Of a stretch of 64,000 nucleotides of DNA, positions 16,618-25,409 are shown piece by piece; the stretch's first letter is position 1, and each line of letters starts with the position of its first letter. Under the pieces are notes generated by a model, which saw nothing but the letters and a program-made list of their open reading frames with translations, was not told the DNA's origin and did not search any database. The position numbers and the translations under genes were made by a program. Origin of the DNA: an uncultured Eubacterium sp. (GTDB lineage Bacteria > Bacillota > Clostridia > Lachnospirales > Lachnospiraceae); contig URAI01000003.1 in the NCBI GenBank assembly GCA_900545725.1, forward strand, positions 1 through 64,000, given 5' to 3'.

Positions 16618-17685
16618 ATGATTAAAACAGGTATAAAATATACACATAAACTTGACATGGAAGCTGCAAGAAATAATAATTTTAATATATTTGAAGTGGA
16701 TTATCAGGATGTAGATTGTATTAATGACAGATATCATAATTCAATCAATATAGATGGAATATATATTTCATTAGAGAAGCTGGATAGCGATATATTTATG
16801 AATGTTATGAATAAGGCGAGAACTAATAATTCCAGATATGTGGTTATAAGTACTATTGGCTGTGATGAGATAAATAAGCTGTATGAAATTGCAGATAAAA
16901 ATAAAGATATTATAAAAGAATATGCGATAGATATATATATTGAAAATAATTATATAGTTAAGAATGACAGATATCTATATGGTCATTTTTCAGATTCTAC
17001 AGATTTGAATAGTGTTGTTGAATACTTAAATGATATAACTGCAACCAGTCTTTTTGGCGTATGCATAGATGTTGGGTATGCGAATATTATAGGTATTAAT
17101 ATCAGATCTCTTATTGAAGGAGTAAGTAGTAATCTGAAGCTTATGCATATGAATGATAATGACGGGGAACATGTGCAGTTTCAGATGCCATATACCTTTA
17201 CGACAGGAAGAGGAACATTATCCACTGACTGGTTCAGAATAATAGGTTCGCTTGTGCGGATGAATTATAAGGGGAAAATTGTATTTAATACAATAGGGAC
17301 ATTTGAAAGGACTCCTGTTGAATTACATGCGGCGATGTTTGGGCTTCTAAAGGCTATGGAAAAAGAGTGGGATGAACAGTTTGAGTTTGAAGATAAGCTT
17401 AAAAGAGCTAAGCATATAATATTATTTGGTGCCGGAAAAATGGCACAGAATTATATGGAGGAATGGGGCAGCAGATATAAACCGGCTTTTTTTGCAGACA
17501 ATAATAAAGACAACTGGGGTGAAATACGAATGGGTGTTGAAGTAAAATCACCAGATGAGATAAAGAATATACCAGAGCAGGACAGACTGGTACTTATATG
17601 CAATCTGTTCTATGATGCCATAGGCGAACAGCTGGATGGCATGGGAGTAGGGTACGGCTGTTACTGGGATCACTATTATTTGTAA
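16618..17685 (+). CDS. Sugar phosphate isomerase/epimerase-like TIM barrel with C-terminal Rossmann-like module
   Basis: A 355-residue protein. Residues 1-255 resemble the xylose-isomerase-like/AP-endonuclease 2 TIM barrel (GVCIDVGYANIIG, then LMHMNDNDGEHVQFQMP, FTTGRGTLSTDWFRI) and are related to the next gene, but the metal-ligand residues are only partly kept and the first 100 residues are divergent. Residues 264-355 form the recurrent island module: IILFGAGKMAQNY, then FFADNNKDNWGE, then GVEVKSPDEI. It lies between two oxidoreductase fusion genes and may process the same substrate. The isomerase role is inferred. Confidence 0.75.
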   Translation: MIKTGIKYTHKLDMEAARNNNFNIFEVDYQDVDCINDRYHNSINIDGIYISLEKLDSDIFMNVMNKARTNNSRYVVISTIGCDEINKLYEIADKNKDIIKEYAIDIYIENNYIVKNDRYLYGHFSDSTDLNSVVEYLNDITATSLFGVCIDVGYANIIGINIRSLIEGVSSNLKLMHMNDNDGEHVQFQMPYTFTTGRGTLSTDWFRIIGSLVRMNYKGKIVFNTIGTFERTPVELHAAMFGLLKAMEKEWDEQFEFEDKLKRAKHIILFGAGKMAQNYMEEWGSRYKPAFFADNNKDNWGEIRMGVEVKSPDEIKNIPEQDRLVLICNLFYDAIGEQLDGMGVGYGCYWDHYYL

Positions 17686-17700
17686 TTCGGAGGAAAATAT

Positions 17701-18624
17701 ATGCATATTGGAGTACAGACAAAAGGAATAATACCTGAAAAAAGTATAGATAATGGATTTGCGATGATAAAAAAAGCCGGATTTGACAGGGTTGATTTTA
17801 ATCTGGACTGCTTTCTTAAGAACAGCGATTTGTATGAGGGAAAGGTAAACGCTTTCTTTGATTCATCAGTAGATGACCTTATTACTTATTTTTTGCAGTA
17901 TAGAGTGGCGATGGAAAAATATGGAATAAAAGCTTCACAGATGCATGCACCATATCCTGTAAGAGTTGAAGGCAGAGGCAGACAGAATGATTATATGCAG
18001 GGGAATGTTATTCCTAAATCATTAATTATAGCTGAAGCACTTGGTGTTCCATGGGTTGTAATACATCCATTTAAGATGCAGTACATTTATGGGAAAGATA
18101 AGGAGAAAAATACCAATATAGAATATTTTAAAATGTTAATTCCAATGTTAAAGCAATGCAAGGTTGGGATATGTTTTGAGAATCTGTACGAGGGTATAGG
18201 ACAGAGACTTGTTGAAGGTGTGTGTGCAGACCCAAATGAAGCCATTGATTATATTGATACATTAAATGAGTATGCCGGAGAGGAGTTATTTGGATTCTGT
18301 CTTGATATGGGACATCTCCAGCTTGTAAGAAGAGACCCTTATGATTTTATAAAAAGAATGGGTAACAGACTTAAAATATTGCATCTCCATGAAAATGATG
18401 CTGTTGGAGATCTTCATCAGATGCCATATACATTTGGGTTGTGTGATACACAAGGGCAGGATTGGAATGGAATATATAAGGCTTTAAAAGAGATTGGTTT
18501 CGATGGGACACTTAGTTTTGAAACATTTCCATGTATAAACAGTTTCCCAAAGGGAATGAATGAACCGGTATTAAAGACTATATATTCTATTGGCGAATAT
18601 ATGAAAGAACAGATATGTGGATAA
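17701..18624 (+). CDS. Sugar phosphate isomerase/epimerase (xylose isomerase-like TIM barrel)
   Basis: A 307-residue protein of the AP_endonuc_2/IolE-IolI type fold. Expected metal-ligand regions are visible: H in QMHAPYP, E in ICFENLYEG, D and H in CLDMGHLQLV, H in LHLHENDAVGDLHQMP, and E in LSFETFPC near the C-terminus. Such enzymes isomerise keto-sugars or inososes, and together with Gfo/Idh/MocA enzymes they are typical of inositol-type metabolism. It has an excellent GGAGG ribosome site and lies 15 nt behind its partial paralogue. Substrate is unknown; an inosose or keto-sugar phosphate is a reasonable guess. Confidence 0.82.
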   Translation: MHIGVQTKGIIPEKSIDNGFAMIKKAGFDRVDFNLDCFLKNSDLYEGKVNAFFDSSVDDLITYFLQYRVAMEKYGIKASQMHAPYPVRVEGRGRQNDYMQGNVIPKSLIIAEALGVPWVVIHPFKMQYIYGKDKEKNTNIEYFKMLIPMLKQCKVGICFENLYEGIGQRLVEGVCADPNEAIDYIDTLNEYAGEELFGFCLDMGHLQLVRRDPYDFIKRMGNRLKILHLHENDAVGDLHQMPYTFGLCDTQGQDWNGIYKALKEIGFDGTLSFETFPCINSFPKGMNEPVLKTIYSIGEYMKEQICG

Positions 18625-18638
18625 ATTATGGCTGTTTG

Positions 18639-18735
18639 TTTCTGAGCAGAACAAATAGCTTCCGAAGACGGAAGAAAAATTACCTGCGTGAAGTTTTCTT
18701 CGTCTCTTCACACAAATTGCTCAGAAATGAGGATT
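18639..18735 (+). repeat. Structured element, copy 2 of 2 (leader of Gfo/Idh-GDPD gene)
   Basis: Outer arms TTTCTGAGCA (18639-18648) and TGCTCAGAAA (18718-18727) pair perfectly over 10 bp. Inside are a CTTCCG-AAGA-CGGAAG hairpin and a GAAGAAAA/TTTTCTTC hairpin, which share the CGGAAG/GAAG edge and so may alternate. The 3' end ATGAGGATT holds the ribosome site of the next gene (ATG 18739), so folding could control translation. It closely resembles 9154-9253 but is 9.4 kb away and precedes an unrelated gene. Confidence 0.6.
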
Positions 18736-18738
18736 GAT

Positions 18739-20538
18739 ATGAGAATTGGTATTATAGGAACAGGAAGAATAGCCCAGAGGTTTATGGATACAGCATTACA
18801 GAACCTTGATGTGAAAGTAGTATGTGTATATAATCCACATATAGATAGTGCGCAAAAATTTGCTGACAGGAATAATATAGATGTTTATACTGATGGTATA
18901 GATGAATTATCAGAACTTATTGAAGCAGTATATATAGCATCACCACATGAAACACATTATGAATATACAAAATATATGCTTATGCAGGGAATACATGTGC
19001 TTTGTGAAAAGCCAATGGCACTAAAGAAATGTGAAGCGCATGAGTTGTTTGAACTTGCACAACAAAAACAGCTTGTTTTGAAAGAAGCGGTTAAGACGGC
19101 ATATTGTCCTGGCTTTAATGAATTGTTAAATATTGCACAAAGTGGTAGAATCGGAAGAATTGTTGATGTTGAAGCGGCATTTACAAGATTAACATATATT
19201 AATACAAGAGAGTATGAAAATCCGGTATATAATGGCAGTATGTTAGAGTTTGGTAGTTATGGGCTTCTACCGGTTGTAAAACTTATGGGTACAGATATCA
19301 GGGATGTACAGTTTAAGTCTGTGAGAGCAGAAAATGGAGCTGATATATATACTAAGGCAGAATTGACATTTTCTGATGGTATGGCAACAGTAAAAACAGG
19401 ACTTGGTGTTAAGTCAGAAGGACAGCTTCTGATATCAGGAACAAAAGGGTATATATTAGCAGAATCTCCATGGTGGATGACAAAGAAGTTCGTTGTAAGA
19501 TATGAGGATAGCAGCAGGATAGAACAATATAATTATCCGTATGAGAGTTCAGGACTGCAATATGAGCTGGCTATATTTGTATATGAGATAATTAAGAAGA
19601 GGGAACATGATATATCAGACAATTTGAAAAATACTGATGAAAGCCCTTTAGATACAGCATCAGAGTCAGGTGTATTATCAATAGGGATTATGCCGGATGA
19701 AAGTATTGCAATGGCAGGTGTTATGGAAAGTTTCCTTGAGTGGAATACGCCTTTATGGAAGAAGAAGAATGATGAGTTTTTAAAACATGCAGAAACATTG
19801 GACCGCCCTTTTATATGGGCTCACAGGGGATGCTCCATGAAATATCCTGAAAATACACTTGAGGCTTTTGAGGCGGCGGCTAAGATACAGGGAATAAAGG
19901 GGATAGAGCTTGATGTGCAATTTACAAAGGATAAGCAGATAGTTGTATTCCATGATGAGAATGTAAGCCGTGTAACAGATGGAGATAAGAAGGTATGTGA
20001 GTATACATTAGAAGAATTAAAACAGCTTAATGTATGTGAACAGGGGATAAGGATTCCTACATTACAGGAAGTATTAGACTGTTTAAGACCTTATTGTGAA
20101 AAAAATGGATTATTGATAAATATTGAGCTTAAGACAAGTGTGATAAGATATGAGGGCATAGAGACTGCGACTCATAAACTTGTTAAGGATAATAAGATGG
20201 AAAAGTATATTGTATATTCATCATTTTTACCTGAATCAGTTGCCATGATGAAAGATATTGCACCTGAATGTGAGACAGGAATGCTTGATGTATCACTTGA
20301 AGAGTGCATAAAGAAAGCAAGACAGACGGGAGCAGAAGCACTTCATCCATATATTGGTGCCATGGATTGTAAGATACCGGATGATATGAGGGGAAAGAAT
20401 ATAAGAGCGTGGAACTTTAACGAGCCCTTCTATAAGGATGGCAGAGAACTTAGAGATGTTCATTTTGACAGATTTAAGGCATACGGAGTTACAGATGTAA
20501 TTACTAATGTTCCTGAACTGTATCTTAATATAAAATAA
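18739..20538 (+). CDS. Gfo/Idh/MocA oxidoreductase fused to glycerophosphodiester phosphodiesterase
   Basis: A 599-residue fusion. ATG 18739 is chosen because GAGGA is correctly spaced and the Rossmann strand MRIGIIGTGRIAQRF begins there; a longer in-frame start at 18688 would run through the structured repeat. Residues 1-310 are an NAD(P)-dependent oxidoreductase (EKPMALKK catalytic motif) paralogous to the C-terminal domain of the gene at 15.2 kb. Residues 355-599 are a GDPD: FIWAHRGCSMKYPENTLEAF, GIELDVQFTKD, VVFHDENVSRVTDG, INIELKTS. GDPD enzymes cut glycerophosphodiesters. The fusion suggests recycling or maturation of a phosphodiester-linked polyol. Confidence 0.88.
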   Translation: MRIGIIGTGRIAQRFMDTALQNLDVKVVCVYNPHIDSAQKFADRNNIDVYTDGIDELSELIEAVYIASPHETHYEYTKYMLMQGIHVLCEKPMALKKCEAHELFELAQQKQLVLKEAVKTAYCPGFNELLNIAQSGRIGRIVDVEAAFTRLTYINTREYENPVYNGSMLEFGSYGLLPVVKLMGTDIRDVQFKSVRAENGADIYTKAELTFSDGMATVKTGLGVKSEGQLLISGTKGYILAESPWWMTKKFVVRYEDSSRIEQYNYPYESSGLQYELAIFVYEIIKKREHDISDNLKNTDESPLDTASESGVLSIGIMPDESIAMAGVMESFLEWNTPLWKKKNDEFLKHAETLDRPFIWAHRGCSMKYPENTLEAFEAAAKIQGIKGIELDVQFTKDKQIVVFHDENVSRVTDGDKKVCEYTLEELKQLNVCEQGIRIPTLQEVLDCLRPYCEKNGLLINIELKTSVIRYEGIETATHKLVKDNKMEKYIVYSSFLPESVAMMKDIAPECETGMLDVSLEECIKKARQTGAEALHPYIGAMDCKIPDDMRGKNIRAWNFNEPFYKDGRELRDVHFDRFKAYGVTDVITNVPELYLNIK

Positions 20539-20598
20539 AAATTAGTATAATAAAGGTTTATTCATTTAACAGATTATCAGTTGACTGACTGTCAAAAA

Positions 20599-20663
20599 TA
20601 AAACAGCTATGAATATCGTATGTACAGGAAGTGTGGTTATATACTATATTCATAGCTGTTTTA
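20599..20663 (+). terminator. Bidirectional terminator between convergent genes
   Basis: A perfect 17-bp inverted repeat AAAACAGCTATGAATAT/ATATTCATAGCTGTTTT with a 29-nt loop. It has A/T runs on both sides and sits exactly between two convergent genes. Confidence 0.8.
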
Positions 20664-20667
20664 TATG

Positions 20668-21645
20668 TTATATAGAAGTACTGAGTTTTTCAGTTAAGAG
20701 CATATCAAAGTCGTTATCGGAAAGAGCAAGATTATATTCTTTTTCAATGACTTCTTTTAAAGCCTGCTCCTGTTTTTTATAAAATGGATAATCATGTGAA
20801 CCTTGGCATTGAACAGGTGTCATATAATCATCGCCATATTTTGTCTTTAAAATATGGTCGTATCCACAGGGTATTGGAATTGATGTGTATTCAAAAGGCA
20901 TATTAATGGAAGTATTGTAAGCATCTATAGGTATGTGATAATCCCACCCGCCGGCAAGGTCAATCATTGAACATACTTCATTAGAGTCGGCTGCAGTATA
21001 CATCTGTGATACCATGTCTAAAAGTTTTTTAAGTTCATGAAAAAGATTATTTTCTTTGTTGAAGCTGACATTAAACATAAGTTCAAGTTTTGAAGCGAGT
21101 TCAATAATATTGTCATCATAAGGAGGCTTATCAGGGATACTTGAGGCAGCAGTGAGAATCAGATTAATGTATTCAAGCTGCTGTTTCATTTTATTCTTAT
21201 CTTTTGGAATATAGTCAATTGGAAAGATATCTATTCCTACAACATATGGACATCCGTGAAATTGTTCAAGGTATTCTTTTGAAAAATTCATAAACTGACC
21301 GGTGATAATCCTTGCCTTTACATTGTCATGCATAGGATTATTATAAAGACTTTTTAATGTATAAAAGCCTGAAAGTTCGCTGTCAGCTACATTTAGGAAA
21401 CGGTTATAGTCGTTACGCAGCATTCCTATATCAAGATCGTCATCCCATGGAATAAATCCGTGGTGGCGGATAGCACCCAGCAGAGTTCCCCAGTCAGCAA
21501 AGAATGGGATGTTGTGTTTATGACATATTCTTTTGATTTCTTCAAGGACTTCAATCTGGGCAGCCCAGGCTCTTTTCATTTTTTCTTCAATAAAAAAATC
21601 GCAGCGTGTTTCGCCGCAGTAGTAATCTGATGGTATATTTAACAT
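20668..21645 (-). CDS. LicD family phosphotransferase 2
   Basis: A 325-residue LicD protein, the only - strand gene in the first half of the island. It has [39 protein letters not shown] and the C-terminal [11 protein letters not shown] and [10 protein letters not shown]. The start is placed at the internal Met ([12 protein letters not shown], matching the MNVPKDFFKGE start of LicD 1) because CAGGAG is 6 nt upstream; a more distant Met would add 9 residues. It probably transfers a phospho-group from a CDP donor onto a glycan. It is divergent from the third licD gene. Confidence 0.88.
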   Translation of the reverse strand: MLNIPSDYYCGETRCDFFIEEKMKRAWAAQIEVLEEIKRICHKHNIPFFADWGTLLGAIRHHGFIPWDDDLDIGMLRNDYNRFLNVADSELSGFYTLKSLYNNPMHDNVKARIITGQFMNFSKEYLEQFHGCPYVVGIDIFPIDYIPKDKNKMKQQLEYINLILTAASSIPDKPPYDDNIIELASKLELMFNVSFNKENNLFHELKKLLDMVSQMYTAADSNEVCSMIDLAGGWDYHIPIDAYNTSINMPFEYTSIPIPCGYDHILKTKYGDDYMTPVQCQGSHDYPFYKKQEQALKEVIEKEYNLALSDNDFDMLLTEKLSTSI

Positions 21646-21793
21646 GTGTATCTCCTGAATTATGTGTTTCATTGTTAATTATAGGGACTATTGATTATTC
21701 ATTTAATTATTTGGAAACAAAATTAATATATTTTATTATCTTATAAAAAATAAAAGATTTCAACAGATTTTAATAAATAATCAGGTCAGAAAA

Positions 21794-21831
21794 TTGCACA
21801 ATGTTAAGTAAAAACTTATATAAACCGATAC
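21794..21831 (+). promoter_or_regulatory. Composite sigma28/sigmaA-like promoter before licD 3
   Basis: TAAGTAAA (21805-21812)-N11-ACCGATAC (21824-21831) is a sigma28-type promoter. TTGCAC (21794-21799)-N16-TTATAT (21816-21821) is an overlapping sigmaA-like pair. The 38-bp block aligns without gaps to the flgM promoter (1006-1043), sharing TTGCACA, GTTAAG, AAAA and ACCGATAC. This ties glycan gene expression to the flagellar regulon. Confidence 0.55.
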
Positions 21832-21884
21832 TATAAACATGTATAAAATACAGAGTTTGCAATATGTATGGATGGTAATATAGA

Positions 21885-21998
21885 ATGGATTTAAGAGCGG
21901 GATATATATGCGAAGAAACATTAAAGGAAGAAGTTATATGTGACTTTAATGTGTCAGAAGAGATGAAGAGAGTATGGCAGCAGAGGTTAAGGTATTAG
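21885..21998 (+). pseudogene. Out-of-frame 5' part of licD 3
   Basis: The frame from ATG 21885 encodes the LicD N-terminal region (GYICEETLKEEVICDF, then EEMKRVW), which aligns with [17 protein letters not shown] of LicD 2. It stops at 21998. The homologous reading continues in the -1 frame at about 21976: the other licD genes read TGG-GCx-GC (W-A-A) where this one reads TGGCAGCAG. One G appears to be missing. Seen in sequence; whether it is a real mutation, recoding site or sequencing error cannot be told. Confidence 0.6.
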
Positions 21999-22801
21999 AG
22001 AAAGTTATAGAAATATGTGAAAGACACAATATAACGTATTATGCAGATTATGGAACACTGCTTGGAACTGTAAGGCATAAGGGTTTTATTCCGTGGGATG
22101 ATGATATAGATATATGTCTTAAGAGAAATGATTATATGAAACTTATAGAGTGCCTTAAAGAGGAACTTCCATCAGGATATTGTCTGAACAGTTGTTATAC
22201 CATTGATACACACAGACAGCCCTGGAGCAGTGTGACTAATTATAAGAGTGTTCCGGTGCCTCATGGCATACAGAAAGAATTTTATGATTGTCCGTATGTT
22301 GTAGGTATAGATATATATATGTTGGATTATGTACCAAGAGATAAGGAACTGGCAGAACTTATGATAAATATGTATGAAATGGTATATGACCTTGCACAAA
22401 GATATGAAGAATATGAGCAGAGTGCAGAACTTGAACAGTATGTATGTGCTGTAGAAGAATTGTGCAGTGTTAAGCTTATAAGAGATAACACATTAAGAAA
22501 TCAGCTTCTAAGACTTGATGAAAGAATAGCTTCGATGTTCAATGAAGAGGAATGTGATGAACTTACTCTTCTGCCAAGAGTTGTCCAGGGAGATTATGGA
22601 TTCCGATATGATAAACATTGGTTTGATAATATTATAAAAATGGAGTATAATGGTCTTAAAATCAATGTTCCCTGTGGATATGATAAGATATTAACAGCTT
22701 ATTATGGGAACTATATGGAGTGCGTGCCAATGGTAATCGCACATGACTATCCATTCTTTAAGGTACAGAAAGAATATCTTGAGCAGAATGGATTGAGTTA
22801 G
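21974..22801 (+). CDS. LicD family phosphotransferase 3 (5' frameshifted; catalytic part open)
   Basis: A 275-residue frame with the full catalytic core: [41 protein letters not shown] and HDYPFFKVQKE. It lacks the first 30 or so residues of LicD 1 and 2, which are present just upstream in another frame (21885-21998). The ATG at 21974 overlaps the upstream frame and has AAGAGAG-like sequence before it, so re-initiation could still make a nearly complete enzyme. It is preceded by a composite promoter that matches that of flgM and followed by a strong terminator at 22963, so it is a separate transcription unit. Its near C-terminus (AYYGNYMECVP) differs from the KYGDDYMTP of the other two. Confidence 0.75.
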   Translation: MAAEVKVLEKVIEICERHNITYYADYGTLLGTVRHKGFIPWDDDIDICLKRNDYMKLIECLKEELPSGYCLNSCYTIDTHRQPWSSVTNYKSVPVPHGIQKEFYDCPYVVGIDIYMLDYVPRDKELAELMINMYEMVYDLAQRYEEYEQSAELEQYVCAVEELCSVKLIRDNTLRNQLLRLDERIASMFNEEECDELTLLPRVVQGDYGFRYDKHWFDNIIKMEYNGLKINVPCGYDKILTAYYGNYMECVPMVIAHDYPFFKVQKEYLEQNGLS

Positions 22802-22962
22802 AATGTGTATTAAAGGTTAAGAAAAGATAAAATATGTCGATATATTTTATATAATTAGGAATTATAAACGTGTAAATGTTTTGATTTACCGTTGCTTTGC
22901 GAATGGAGTCGCTTTAATATATCATAGAATTGTTAATAGAGTTAATATTACGATTAGTGTAT

Positions 22963-22995
22963 AAGCCCTGCATTTGTATGCAGGGCTTTATTTTT
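22963..22995 (+). terminator. Strong terminator behind licD 3
   Basis: A perfect 11-bp stem AAGCCCTGCAT/ATGCAGGGCTT with loop TTGT is followed by TATTTTTG. Confidence 0.92.
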
Positions 22996-23174
22996 GTGTG
23001 GAAGAGGTTATGTAAATGGAATGTGTACTTACTGAAAGATATCGTAATATGTTAAATGGAATATGTAAAATGTATTAAGAGATATTCTTAAAGGTTTTTA
23101 TTTTGATAATGATTTTGTTGGTGGGAAAGAGATAGAGCTGGAAATATAGTATTTATAAAGTGAAAGGAAAAGAA
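22996..23174. other. Spacer before the main glycan operon
   Basis: AT-rich, with an imperfect direct repeat (ATGTAAATGGAATGTG near 23011 and ATGTTAAATGGAATATG near 23050). I cannot assign a confident promoter, although the long + strand gene run to 46.4 kb must start here or upstream. Confidence 0.3.
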
Positions 23175-24449
23175 GTGGAACATACAGTTGCAACAGACCC
23201 AAAAGAAATTAAATATATAAAGAAAAGATGCAGAAAAGCATTTCGGGAAAAATTATGTTTTCATATATGCAGAGTATTTCCGATTAAGAAGAATCTTATA
23301 AGTGTATGTACATTTGAGGGAAAAGGTGGATTCGGATGCAATGCAAAACCGCTTGTGAAAAAACTGCATGAGATGAATCCAAAATACGAGTTTGTATGGT
23401 TTGTTAATGATGTGGACAAAGAATTTCCTGAGTATATCCATAAAGTGCCTAATACATTGTGGAGTAGGGCATACTGGCTGACAAGATCTAAAGTGTGGAT
23501 TGATAATTATAGAAAACCATTTGGAACATGCAAGCGTAATGGACAATATTATCTTAATGTAAACCATTACACAATAGGAATTAAATGCACTGGATTACTG
23601 CGAGGCAAAGGATTCTCAGAGATGGCATATCTGGTAAGCAAGAATGATTCAGATATGATTGACGATCTGGTTATTGATTCAGACTGGTGCGAGCAGAGTT
23701 TTGACAAGGCGTTGGTGTATGAGGGAACATATTTAAAGACGGGAGCACCGAGATGTGATGTCTTATATGGCGACAGAAGCGAATTTAAAGAAAGATTTCA
23801 CAAGAAATATAATCTTCCAGAAGATGCAAAGGTAATAATGTTTGCACCAACATTCAGGGAAGGTGCTAAGAATGGTGTCCGCAGTGTTTATTCTGAAATA
23901 TGGTCAATAGATTTTAAGAGACTTATAGATAATCTCGAGAAAAAATTTGGTGGGGAATGGTATGTGTGTATAAGGGTTCATCCACAGTTAGCACCAACAT
24001 TTAGCGAATATAAGAATCCAGATGTACAGAGCAGGCTTATTGACGAGAGTCAGGCGGATGATATGTATGAGATACTTGCAGCTATGGACGCATACATATC
24101 AGATTATTCAAGTGCATGTTTTGAGGCAGGTTTCGCACATATACCTGTATTTATATACGCGGATGATATAGAAAAATATGCAAAAGACAGAGGAGCTTTA
24201 ATGTGGAATATAGCCACAGACCCAAGGCATGATGTGGGAAATAATAAGAAGTTCACACCTAAGATGGATGTGAAATTTCCATTTCCAATAGCTAGTGATA
24301 ATGAACAGCTTGAAGAAGATATTATGAAATTCCGACAGGATGAATATGACAGCAGGCTTGATATATTCCATGAGAAAGTCGGACTTGTGTTTAATGGGAA
24401 TGCAAGCGAGAAACTGGCAGAAGCAATAATAAAACACGGTGGTATGTGA
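23175..24449 (+). CDS. CDP-glycerol glycerophosphotransferase-like (TagF/TagB family)
   Basis: A 424-residue protein of the Glyphos_transf family, which moves glycerol- or ribitol-phosphate from CDP donors to glycans. Visible signatures: IMFAPTFRE, CIRVHPQLAP, DYSSACFEAGFAHIPVFIYADD. GTG 23175 is chosen because AAAGGA lies 6 nt upstream; an earlier GTG at 23160 lacks a ribosome site. No clear transmembrane helix, so it is cytoplasmic or membrane-peripheral. It is the first gene of a tightly packed + strand run reaching 46.4 kb. With LicD and TagD-like enzymes it supports phosphodiester-linked polyol decoration. Confidence 0.85.
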   Translation: MEHTVATDPKEIKYIKKRCRKAFREKLCFHICRVFPIKKNLISVCTFEGKGGFGCNAKPLVKKLHEMNPKYEFVWFVNDVDKEFPEYIHKVPNTLWSRAYWLTRSKVWIDNYRKPFGTCKRNGQYYLNVNHYTIGIKCTGLLRGKGFSEMAYLVSKNDSDMIDDLVIDSDWCEQSFDKALVYEGTYLKTGAPRCDVLYGDRSEFKERFHKKYNLPEDAKVIMFAPTFREGAKNGVRSVYSEIWSIDFKRLIDNLEKKFGGEWYVCIRVHPQLAPTFSEYKNPDVQSRLIDESQADDMYEILAAMDAYISDYSSACFEAGFAHIPVFIYADDIEKYAKDRGALMWNIATDPRHDVGNNKKFTPKMDVKFPFPIASDNEQLEEDIMKFRQDEYDSRLDIFHEKVGLVFNGNASEKLAEAIIKHGGM

Positions 24450-24450
24450 C

Positions 24451-25398
24451 ATGAAAAAAGTATCAATAATAATTCCTGTATATAATACAGTATCATATCT
24501 GAGAAAATGTCTAGATAGTGCAAAGAATCAGACATATACAAACCTTGAGATAATATGTGTTGATGATGGCTCTACAGACGGGTCAGAGAAAATTGTAGAT
24601 GAATATCTGGATGATGAAAGATTTGTGATAATCCATAAAAAAAATGGTGGAGAGAGTTCAGCAAGAAATACAGGATTGTTAAAGAGTACTGGTGATTACA
24701 TAGGCTTCATGGATTGTGATGACTGGATTGAAAAAGATATGTACGAGACGCTTGTTGAGGCAATAGAGGCGAATGATGCTGATATGGCTGCTGCAAGCTG
24801 GTTTAAGTCATATGATGATGAAGAAAAAGAGGCTATAAACTTAAAACCAGTAGATAAAGGCGTCTTTAATAGAGATAAATTATTGAGATACATATATGAA
24901 AGAGATACATATCAGGGCTTTGCTTATATGTGGGATAAGCTATATAGTAGGAAAGTTCTCACAGAAACTAATGGAGAGATGCTGTTATTTGATGAGAATA
25001 TACAGTTAGGTGGAGATGTGATATATCTTGCAAAAGCTGCCTTGAATTGTGAAAAATCAATCTATATTCCAAGAGGAATGTATCATTATTATCAAAGAAA
25101 TAAATCAGGATGTCACACTGAGAATTTAAAAAAGAGATTAGACTGGATAAAATCATATCTTATTGTTACTGATATGTTTGAAAAGAATAATGTACAGGAT
25201 GATGTGCTTGGATACGTAAAAAGATTTCTGGCATATCACAGCAGCAATGTAGCAGAGCTGGCATTTAGACAGAAAGACAGCAAGACATTGTTATATTGTC
25301 AAGATATAATGAGAAAGTATGAAGATTATTATGTATCATTAAATGAGGCTCATCCAGAGAGAATATCAAAATACAAGGGAATTTTACAATACAGGTAG
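24451..25398 (+). CDS. Glycosyltransferase family 2
   Basis: A 315-residue GT-A enzyme: VSIIIPVYNTVSYLRKCLDS, ICVDDGSTDGSEKIVDEY, GGESSARNTGL, and the DxD-like MDCDDWI. It transfers a sugar from a nucleotide-sugar donor. The start is ATG 24451, one base behind the preceding stop codon; an in-frame GTG upstream (24439) overlaps the previous gene and would add four residues. It lacks the C-terminal Rossmann-like module that the island's other GT2 enzymes carry. The acceptor is unknown. Confidence 0.88.
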   Translation: MKKVSIIIPVYNTVSYLRKCLDSAKNQTYTNLEIICVDDGSTDGSEKIVDEYLDDERFVIIHKKNGGESSARNTGLLKSTGDYIGFMDCDDWIEKDMYETLVEAIEANDADMAAASWFKSYDDEEKEAINLKPVDKGVFNRDKLLRYIYERDTYQGFAYMWDKLYSRKVLTETNGEMLLFDENIQLGGDVIYLAKAALNCEKSIYIPRGMYHYYQRNKSGCHTENLKKRLDWIKSYLIVTDMFEKNNVQDDVLGYVKRFLAYHSSNVAELAFRQKDSKTLLYCQDIMRKYEDYYVSLNEAHPERISKYKGILQYR

Positions 25399-25409
25399 AG
25401 GAGAAAAAT

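Noticed and set aside
18688..18738. 17-residue N-terminal extension of the oxidoreductase-GDPD protein
   Set aside because: It would translate the structured repeat and places extra residues before the Rossmann strand. ATG 18739 has a proper ribosome site.
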